Source: Corynebacterium senegalense
GTDB lineage: Bacteria > Actinomycetota > Actinomycetes > Mycobacteriales > Mycobacteriaceae
Assembly: GCF_900411315.1 (NCBI RefSeq)
Contig: NZ_LS990887.1
Span: forward strand, 2,200,125-2,264,124
DNA: 64,000 bases
Reading direction: 5' to 3'
The position numbers and the translations under genes are program-made. This document shows positions 58,301 through 64,000 of the stretch, one piece after another. The notes under the pieces are model-generated. The model saw only the letters and a list, made by a program, of their open reading frames with translations, searched no databases and was not told where the DNA came from. How positions within the stretch are numbered: the first letter of the stretch is position 1; every line of letters starts with the position of its first letter.

Positions 58301-59797
58301 ATGTCTGAAGAACAAGGCAATAACTTTAGCGGCGAAGTGGATGTTCTGCTGATTGGTGCAGGCATCATGAGCGCCACCCTGAGCGCCATGCTCCGGGAGC
58401 TCGAGCCGGACTGGTCCCAGGCGATCTACGAGCGCCTCGACGGGCCCGCGGAGGAGTCCAGCTACCCGCTGAACAATGCCGGCACCGGCCACTCCGCGCT
58501 CTGCGAGCTGAACTACACGCCGGAGAAGAACGGGCGCATCGACGTCTCCAAGGCGATGGCCATCAACGAGAAGTTCCAGCTGGCCCGCCAGTTCTGGTCC
58601 CACCAGCTCGAGGCCGGGCTGCTGAGCGACCCGCAGGACTTCATCAACCCCGTCCCGCACGTCTCCTTCGCGCAGGGTGAGGACCAGATCGACTACCTGC
58701 GCCGCCGCTACGAGAACCTCTCCGGCAACCACATGTTCCCGAACATGAAGTTCACCCAGGACGAGGCCGAGTTCTCCGAGAAGCTGCCGCTCATGGCGAA
58801 GGGCCGCAACTTCGCCGAGGAGCCCGTCGCGATCTCCTGGATCGACGAGGGCACTGACATCAACTACGGCGCGCTGACCACCAAGTTCGTGGAGACCGCC
58901 AAGCAGAACGGCACCGTCGTCCGCTACGGCCACGAGGTGATCAACCTCAAGCGCGACGGCGGCAAGTGGAAGGTCACCGTCCGCAACGTCCACACGGGCG
59001 ACAAGCAGGTTGTCACCGCCCGCTTCGTCTTCGTCGGCGCCGGCGGCTACGCCCTCGACCTGCTGCGCAAGGCGGGCGTGCCCGAGGTCCGCGGCTACGC
59101 GGGCTTCCCCATCTCCGGCCTGTGGCTGCGCACCACCAACCAGGAGCTTGTCGCGCAGCACCAGGCGAAGGTCTACGGCAAGGCCAAGGTCGGCGCCCCG
59201 CCGATGTCCGTGCCGCACCTCGACCTGCGCGTCATCGACGGCGAGCAGTCCCTGCTCTTCGGCCCCTACGGCGGCTGGAGCCCGAAGTTCCTGAAGAAGG
59301 GCTCCTACCTCGACCTGTTCACCTCGATCCGCCCGGACAACATCCCGTCCTACCTCGGCGTGGCCGCGACCAACATCGACCTGGTCAAGTACCTCGTCTC
59401 CGAGGTGTTCAAGGACTTCGACGGCCGCCTCGAGGCCCTGCACGAGTACTACCCGGAGGCCGACGGCAAGGACTGGGACATCGTCGTCGCCGGCCAGCGC
59501 GTCCAGGTGATCAAGCCCGCCCCGGCCCCGAGCTTCGGCTCCCTCGAGTTCGGCACCGCCCTGGTCAACGACCAGGACGGCTCGATCGCCGGTATCCTCG
59601 GCGCCTCCCCGGGCGCCTCCATCACCCCGGCCGCGATGCTCGAGCTCCTGGAGCGCTGCTTCGGTGAGCACATGATCGAGTGGGCCGACAAGCTCCACGA
59701 CATGTTCCCGACCTACGGCGTCTCCCTGAAGTCCGACGCCGCTGCCTTCCAGAAGCAGTGGGACTGGACCCAGAAGACCCTCGGCCTGGAGGCCTAG
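58301..59797 (+). CDS. mqo: malate:quinone oxidoreductase
   Basis: 498 residues. Membrane-associated FAD enzyme that oxidises malate to oxaloacetate and passes electrons to menaquinone; it is the main malate-oxidising enzyme in corynebacteria. FAD-binding VDVLLIGAGIMSATLSAMLREL, NNAGTGHSALCELNYTPE and the C-terminal GILGASPGASITPAAMLELLERCF are family signatures. ATG 58301 follows AGAGGG. Ends in a strong terminator. Confidence 0.97.
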   Translation: MSEEQGNNFSGEVDVLLIGAGIMSATLSAMLRELEPDWSQAIYERLDGPAEESSYPLNNAGTGHSALCELNYTPEKNGRIDVSKAMAINEKFQLARQFWSHQLEAGLLSDPQDFINPVPHVSFAQGEDQIDYLRRRYENLSGNHMFPNMKFTQDEAEFSEKLPLMAKGRNFAEEPVAISWIDEGTDINYGALTTKFVETAKQNGTVVRYGHEVINLKRDGGKWKVTVRNVHTGDKQVVTARFVFVGAGGYALDLLRKAGVPEVRGYAGFPISGLWLRTTNQELVAQHQAKVYGKAKVGAPPMSVPHLDLRVIDGEQSLLFGPYGGWSPKFLKKGSYLDLFTSIRPDNIPSYLGVAATNIDLVKYLVSEVFKDFDGRLEALHEYYPEADGKDWDIVVAGQRVQVIKPAPAPSFGSLEFGTALVNDQDGSIAGILGASPGASITPAAMLELLERCFGEHMIEWADKLHDMFPTYGVSLKSDAAAFQKQWDWTQKTLGLEA

Positions 59798-59813
59798 AGC
59801 CCGCTTGTCGACG

Positions 59814-59853
59814 CCCCTTCGTCACGTCCCGCAGTACGTGACGAAGGGGTTTT
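59814..59853 (+). terminator. mqo terminator overlapping the 3' end of selO
   Basis: Perfect 14-bp stem CCCCTTCGTCACGT / ACGTGACGAAGGGG (59814-59827, 59836-59849) followed by TTTT. The convergent selO stop codon (59822-59824) lies inside the left arm. Confidence 0.88.
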
Positions 59854-61024
59854 CGTCTCCCTCCGGCCGGGCCATCCACTCCGGCCCGGCCGCCGGGTTG
59901 TACGGGTCGGTCACCGCGGCGAGCAGCTCGCGGTAGGGCGCGTAGTCCCCGTCGCGCTCGGCCGTCGTGATGGCGCGCTCGAGCATATGGTTGCGCGGCA
60001 CGAAGACGGGGCCGCCGCCGTGCTCGCGGTTGAAGGTGGTGATGTCGGCAGCTTCGGCGATACCCTCGGCGCCCTCGAAGTGCCGCGCCCAGTGGTGGTC
60101 CCAGCGCTGCTGGACGGTGCCGAGGATCTCCTCGGCCGCGCCCTGGTCCATGACCGGCAGCAGTGCCTCGGCCAGGCGGGTCAGGTTCCAGGCGATGATG
60201 GTGGGCTGGTTGCCGAAGGCGTAGCGCCCCGCGACGTCGATGGAGGAGTACTTCGCCGATCCGACGAAGCGCTCGGTGAAGGCGCACGGCCCGTAGTCGA
60301 TGGTCTCCCCGGACAGCGCTGTGTTGTCGGTGTTCATCACGCCGTGGACGAAGCCGAGGCGCATCCACCGCACGACCAGCTCGAGCTGCCGGTCCATTAC
60401 CGTGCGCAGCAGCTCCGGCGCATCGCTGAAGCCCGCCGCGCGCACGACCTTGTCCACCAGCTCCGCCGACTGCGTCGCCGCGTACTGCACCGTGCCCACC
60501 CGCAGGTGTGAGCGCGCCACCCGCACCACGATGCCGCCGGCCACCGCGCCCTGCTGACGCAGCACCTTCGCGCCGGTGGTCAGCACCGCCAGGGAGCGGG
60601 TGGTGGGGACCCCGACGGCGTGCATGAACTCGCTGACCAGGTACTCGCGCAGCATCGGCCCGACCGCGCCCAGCCCGTCCGAGCCCGGGCGGGAGAAGGG
60701 GGTGGGTCCGGAGCCCTTGAGCTGGATCTCCCTGCCGTTGAGGTCCCCGAGGAGCAGCGCGCGGCCGTCGCCAAGCAAAGGCACGAACTGGCCGAACTGG
60801 TGGCCCGCGTAGGCCGTGGCGTGCCCGCCCGCGGAACCGGCGAGCCAGGCGGTGCCCTCGGCGCTGCGCAGCCACCCGGGGTCGAGCCCGAGCTCGTGCG
60901 CCAGCGGCTCGTTGAGCGCCACGATCGCGGGCGCGGGGAAATCCGCGGCGCGGGACTCGGCGCAGAGCTCGGGCAGCGCCTCCGCGAAGGAGTGGTTGAG
61001 GTTGGGCTGTGCTGTCGTGCTCAT
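59822..61024 (-). CDS. selO: protein adenylyltransferase SelO (YdiU family pseudokinase)
   Basis: 400 residues. SelO transfers AMP to proteins, linked to redox stress. Seen are GHQFGQFVPLLGDGRALLLGD, QLKGSGPTPFSRPGSDG, the kinase-like FVHGVMNTDNTALSGETIDYGPC and the usual C-terminus VTYCGT. It is shorter than E. coli SelO (478) but the kinase-core motifs are present. Bacterial C-terminal Cys is kept in YCGT. The ATG at 61024 is divergent from cobA with only 24 bases between. Confidence 0.92.
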   Translation of the reverse strand: MSTTAQPNLNHSFAEALPELCAESRAADFPAPAIVALNEPLAHELGLDPGWLRSAEGTAWLAGSAGGHATAYAGHQFGQFVPLLGDGRALLLGDLNGREIQLKGSGPTPFSRPGSDGLGAVGPMLREYLVSEFMHAVGVPTTRSLAVLTTGAKVLRQQGAVAGGIVVRVARSHLRVGTVQYAATQSAELVDKVVRAAGFSDAPELLRTVMDRQLELVVRWMRLGFVHGVMNTDNTALSGETIDYGPCAFTERFVGSAKYSSIDVAGRYAFGNQPTIIAWNLTRLAEALLPVMDQGAAEEILGTVQQRWDHHWARHFEGAEGIAEAADITTFNREHGGGPVFVPRNHMLERAITTAERDGDYAPYRELLAAVTDPYNPAAGPEWMARPEGDENPFVTYCGT

Positions 61025-61048
61025 GGGACCACCCTAGACTTGTTGCCT
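61025..61048. promoter_or_regulatory. overlapping divergent -10 elements of selO and cobA
   Basis: Minus-strand TAGGGT (61031-61036) and plus-strand TAGACT (61035-61040) share two bases. The selO ATG is six bases and the cobA ATG eight bases from their hexamers, so both mRNAs would be leaderless. Confidence 0.55.
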
Positions 61049-61795
61049 ATGACTCATGGGACTTCTGGGACGGTGACGCTCGTTGGAGGCGGTCCGGGCG
61101 GCTGGGACCTGCTGACCATCCGGGGGCTGCGCGCGCTCGAGGCCGCGGACGTGATCCTCACCGACCACCTCGGGCCCGCCGACCAGGTCGAGGAATTCCT
61201 CGACACCTCGGGCAAGGAGCTTATCGACGTCTCCAAGCTGCCCTACGGCAGGCAGGTCGCCCAGGAGCGCATCAACGGGCTGCTGGTCGAGCACGCCCTG
61301 GCCGGGCGCAACGTGGCCCGCCTGAAGGGCGGCGACCCCTACGTCTTCGGCCGCGGCTACGAGGAGTTGCAGGCCTGCGCCGCCGCGGGCCTGACCTGCT
61401 CCGTCGTCCCGGGCGTGACCAGCGCCGTCTCCGTCCCCGCGGCCGCCGGGGTGCCGGTGACCCAGCGCGGTGTGACGCACGCCTTCACGGTTGTCTCGGG
61501 CCACCTGCCTCCCGGGCACCCGTCCTCGCTTGTGGACTGGCCAGCCCTCGCCCGCGTCGGCGGGACGATCGTGGTCATCATGGGGGTGCGCAACGCCCAC
61601 GCGATCTGCGGCGAGCTGCTCGCCGCCGGTCTTGGTGGGGGAACGCCGGCGGCTGTGATCCAGGAGGGCGAGACCGCCGCGCAGCGGGCGTTTTTCACCT
61701 CGTTGTCCGAGCTGCCCGATGTGATGGAGCGCGAGCGGGTCGCCTCCCCGGCCGTCTACGTCATCGGGGAGGTGGCGGGCCTTGCGCACGCTTGA
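61049..61795 (+). CDS. cobA: uroporphyrinogen-III C-methyltransferase (SUMT)
   Basis: 248 residues. Methylates uroporphyrinogen III twice with SAM, the branch to sirohaem and cobalamin. Motifs: VTLVGGGPGGWDLLTIRGLR, YGRQVAQERING, VARLKGGDPYVFGRGYEE and VPGVTSAVSVPAAAGVPVTQR. It is a stand-alone SUMT without the CysG dehydrogenase/ferrochelatase part. Overlaps the downstream methyltransferase gene by 14 bases. Confidence 0.95.
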   Translation: MTHGTSGTVTLVGGGPGGWDLLTIRGLRALEAADVILTDHLGPADQVEEFLDTSGKELIDVSKLPYGRQVAQERINGLLVEHALAGRNVARLKGGDPYVFGRGYEELQACAAAGLTCSVVPGVTSAVSVPAAAGVPVTQRGVTHAFTVVSGHLPPGHPSSLVDWPALARVGGTIVVIMGVRNAHAICGELLAAGLGGGTPAAVIQEGETAAQRAFFTSLSELPDVMERERVASPAVYVIGEVAGLAHA

Positions 61796-62729
61796 CCAGC
61801 TGATCGTCGACACCGCCGGGTTTGAGGCCGAGACCGTCCTGGTCTGCGAGGACGCCACCGGGGACCTGACTCGGGCGGCCGTCGACTCGGGTAAGCGGGT
61901 CGTGTTCCTGGACGCCGACTACTCCCGCTGCCAGCGCGCGTCGGCCGCGGGCGCGTCCATCGCGGGGGACGTGCGGCTGGACTCCTTCCTCGCCGGGTCC
62001 TCCGGTTCCGCGGTCGCGCTCGGCGAGATGCCGAAGTCCCTGGCCCGGCTCGACTACCTGGCCCGCTCCATCGCGGGCGCCGGCTTCTCCTCCGCGCGCC
62101 TGGTGCTCGGGGCGAACAACAAGCACCTCGCGCGCTCCATGAACGCGGTGCTGGGGGAATCGTTCACCGAGGTCTCCGCCTCGCGCGGCCGGGGCAAGTA
62201 CCGCTGCCTGGTCGCCTCCGGGCCGCGCCCGGTCACCTACGAGCCGGTCCGCGGAGATGGCCTCGTCGCCGTCGGCGGGGTCTTCTCCGGCGCCAGCCCC
62301 GACCACGGCGGCGAGCTGCTTCGCTCCGTGCTGCCCGCCGAGCCGGGCCGCCTGTTCGACCTCGGCTGCGGCAACGGATCCGTCTCCCGGGGCATCCGCG
62401 GCGCCGTCGCCACCGACTCGTCCGCCGACGCGGTGCTCTCCGCCCGCGCCATCGGACTGGAGGCGACCTGGGACGACGCCGGCTCGCGCTTCGCGCCGGG
62501 CAGCTTCGACACCATCGCGCTCAACCCGCCCTTCCACGAGGGCACTACCGTCGACGCCACCCTCGTCGAGGGGCTTCTCGACGCCTCACAGCGCCTCCTC
62601 GCCCCCGGCGGCGCCCTGTACATGGTGCACAACTCCCACCTGCGCTACCGCCCCGCGGTGGCCCGGCGCTTCTCCGCGGTCGACGAGGTCGCGCGCAACG
62701 CCCGATACACGGTGCTGCGGGCTAGCTGA
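61782..62729 (+). CDS. class I SAM methyltransferase, RsmC/RlmG-like
   Basis: 315 residues in two parts: an N-terminal degenerate half (about 1-165) and a C-terminal SAM domain with LFDLGCGNGSVSRGI near residue 192 and the catalytic IALNPPFHEG near 248. NPPF followed by His, together with the duplicated layout, is typical of rRNA guanine-N2 methyltransferases RsmC/RlmG, so an rRNA target is likely. A TTG start at 61782 overlaps cobA by 14 bases. Its end overlaps the convergent AAA ATPase gene by eight bases. Confidence 0.83.
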   Translation: MRTLDQLIVDTAGFEAETVLVCEDATGDLTRAAVDSGKRVVFLDADYSRCQRASAAGASIAGDVRLDSFLAGSSGSAVALGEMPKSLARLDYLARSIAGAGFSSARLVLGANNKHLARSMNAVLGESFTEVSASRGRGKYRCLVASGPRPVTYEPVRGDGLVAVGGVFSGASPDHGGELLRSVLPAEPGRLFDLGCGNGSVSRGIRGAVATDSSADAVLSARAIGLEATWDDAGSRFAPGSFDTIALNPPFHEGTTVDATLVEGLLDASQRLLAPGGALYMVHNSHLRYRPAVARRFSAVDEVARNARYTVLRAS

Positions 62730-63822
62730 CGCGCCGCGGGCCCTGGTGGCTGGTGATGTACTCGCCCAGGTAGGGCTGCGCGAACGAGACGGCGCCCCAG
62801 CCGGACGGCGTGATGAGGTCGCGCTCGATGAGCTTGGCGCGCGTGTCGCTCAGGCTGGTCACCGGCCGGCCCAGAGTTTCCGCGAGGTCGGCGCTGGTCA
62901 CGTCCTGCCCGCCGAGGCGGGCCATCGCGTCGAGGTACTCCCGCTGGCGGGGTGGGACGTCGCGAAGCGAGGGCTGGTGCACCTGGGTGCCCAAACGCTC
63001 GATCGCTTCCCGACGCACCGACTCCACAGCCCCGGCATCGATCACCCCGGTGGCCTGCTCCCACGCCAGGTAGCCGATGAGCTGCACGAGGTAGGGGTAG
63101 CCCTGCGTGAAGCGGGCCGCGGCGTCGGCGGCCTCCGGAGTGAACTGTGTGCCGGCCTCGGCGGCTGTGAGGGTGAGGGTTCGGGTGGCGTCGTCAAGCG
63201 TGAGCGGGCCGAGCTCGTAGTGGCGGGCGCGGCGCAGAAAGGTCGCGCCGGGAAGATCGAGCAGGCGGTTGACCCCGCGGGTCAGGCCGGCCATCGCCAG
63301 GGCGATCTCGGCGTCGTCGCGGACAAGGTCCTGGTAGGCGACCGCGATGCGGCTCAGGTCGTCGGGGTCGGCGTCCTGCACCTCGTCGATGGTGACGAGG
63401 ACCCCCGTCTCGATCGCCCCGAGCAGCTCCCGCAGCCGGGTGGTCAGCCGCGGCTGCGGCGCTGTTTCGTTGATGTCCGTGCGAATCGAGCCGATACCCG
63501 CCACCGAAACCCCGGTCACCTTTCGCTCCGGTTGCGGGTTCACGTCGTGGATCGCCTCCGGGATGGTCGAGTTGGTCAGCGTGTCGGCCATCCCCTCCCG
63601 GCCCGAGGCGCGCAGCACGATCCAGCCGCGCTTGCGCGCGATGTCCTCCAGCTCCGTGAGCAGCACCGTCTTGCCGATACCCCTCGACCCCGACACGATG
63701 ATGCTGCGGTGGGGGTCGCCGGGGCCGTTGTCGAGGGCGCGGCCGAACTCGTCCAGGACGGCCTCGCGGCCGGCCCAGACGCGCGGGCTGGCGCCGAAGG
63801 TGGGGCGGAAGGGGTTGTGCAT
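62722..63822 (-). CDS. AAA family ATPase, unknown role
   Basis: 366 residues. Walker A VSGSRGIGKTVLLTELE near residue 44, Walker B GVLVTIDEVQDADPDD near 146, sensor region ALAMAGLTRGVNRLLD, then a lid and a C-terminal winged-helix segment (QREYLDAMARLGGQDVTSADLAETLGRPV). It resembles the Orc1/ATPase_2-like AAA proteins common in Actinobacteria; no partner nuclease or toxin is adjacent inside the window. ATG 63822 is preferred because TACACT is six bases upstream; the frame is open to 63897 through the repeat region. Confidence 0.82.
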   Translation of the reverse strand: MHNPFRPTFGASPRVWAGREAVLDEFGRALDNGPGDPHRSIIVSGSRGIGKTVLLTELEDIARKRGWIVLRASGREGMADTLTNSTIPEAIHDVNPQPERKVTGVSVAGIGSIRTDINETAPQPRLTTRLRELLGAIETGVLVTIDEVQDADPDDLSRIAVAYQDLVRDDAEIALAMAGLTRGVNRLLDLPGATFLRRARHYELGPLTLDDATRTLTLTAAEAGTQFTPEAADAAARFTQGYPYLVQLIGYLAWEQATGVIDAGAVESVRREAIERLGTQVHQPSLRDVPPRQREYLDAMARLGGQDVTSADLAETLGRPVTSLSDTRAKLIERDLITPSGWGAVSFAQPYLGEYITSHQGPRRVS

Positions 63823-63828
63823 GGGTTT

Positions 63829-63834
63829 AGTGTA
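63829..63834 (-). promoter_or_regulatory. candidate -10 of the AAA ATPase gene (leaderless)
   Basis: Minus-strand TACACT, followed by AAACCC and the ATG at 63822. The direct repeats at 63853-63894 lie immediately upstream, over the expected -35. Confidence 0.45.
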
Positions 63835-63852
63835 GCGCTGGCGGGGCGTGCG

Positions 63853-63894
63853 GGTTGATAAATTGATAAATGCGGGTGGTTGATAAATTGATAA
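63853..63894. repeat. two 17-base direct repeats upstream of the AAA ATPase gene
   Basis: GGTTGATAAATTGATAA at 63853-63869 and again at 63878-63894, exact, 25 bases start to start; each contains TTGATAA twice. The rest of 63895-64000 has no gene or recognised element. Confidence 0.9.
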
Positions 63895-64000
63895 CAATGT
63901 CCCTTATACACCTCTGGCGCCGTCCACGAACCTCCCTGTGCAACGTCCAGCACGGCTCGGAGCACACAGGCAAAACATGCCGACAGACTCCTCTTCAGCG

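Noticed and set aside
58064..59698. Long N-terminal extension of the alpha/beta hydrolase frame
   Set aside because: The extension is antisense to mqo and crosses its leader; hydrolase homology starts at the ATG at 58063.
63895..64000. End of an insertion sequence at the right edge
   Set aside because: A weak CCTGTGC / GCACACAGG inverted match is visible, but no transposase fragment or target duplication can be shown.

Overview
The window is a contiguous, gene-dense piece of a high-GC actinobacterial chromosome, most likely a Corynebacterium. The main reasons are the gene orders sepIVA-yceD-rnc-fpg-acyP-smc-ftsY, ftsY-amtB-glnK-ffh-rpsP-rimM-trmD, rplS-lepB-rnhB-DUF2469-yraN-comM-dprA-xerC and rpsB-tsf-pyrH-frr-cdsA-rlmN-dxr-rip-ispG-pbp-map, together with a mycothione reductase, a DUF4921 protein and a twin of small secreted proteins next to map. 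The species was not identified. No tRNA, rRNA, CRISPR array, prophage or intact insertion sequence was recognised.

Layout. 1-6.6 kb (minus strand): an amidohydrolase, then a tightly packed chain glgP > guanine deaminase > fused pabAB > pabC (cut by the left edge). 6.6-9.5 kb: a GalT-like DUF4921 protein, a small unknown gene and a glycerate kinase. 9.7-11.1 kb: NADP-type glutamate dehydrogenase. 11.1-21.1 kb (plus): division protein SepIVA, the YceD/RNase III pair, MutM, an alanine/cation symporter, acylphosphatase, SMC and the SRP receptor FtsY. 21.1-22.5 kb: a DUF222/HNH endonuclease of lower GC lying between ftsY and amtB. 22.8-26.4 kb: amtB-glnK and ffh; glnD, which follows glnK in C. glutamicum, is not here. 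26.4-28.5 kb: a membrane acyltransferase with an SGNH domain. 28.9-39.8 kb: ribosomal proteins S16 and L19, RNA-modifying enzymes, Tex, signal peptidase, RNase HII and the YraN-ComM-DprA-XerC DNA-processing genes. 39.8-41.3 kb (minus): RarD and a degenerate M23 protein. 41.5-54.4 kb: translation factors, cdsA, rlmN, isoprenoid genes dxr and ispG, a site-2 protease, a lipoprotein PBP and map. 54.4-58.1 kb (minus): twin secreted proteins, mycothione reductase and an alpha/beta hydrolase. 58.3-62.7 kb: mqo, SelO (minus), SUMT and an rRNA-type methyltransferase. 62.7-64 kb: an AAA ATPase (minus) behind a repeat-containing promoter.

Regulation. Many genes have a TANNNT-like hexamer 6 to 8 bases before the start codon, which predicts leaderless mRNAs; leaderless transcripts are known to be common in corynebacteria. 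Ribosomal protein genes instead have -35/-10 promoters with leaders of roughly 90-180 bases. Strong GC hairpins close most convergent gene pairs. The amtB promoter carries an AmtR-like operator between its -35 and -10 elements and a GlxR-like site upstream. All assignments come from reading motifs and gene order; no database search was run.
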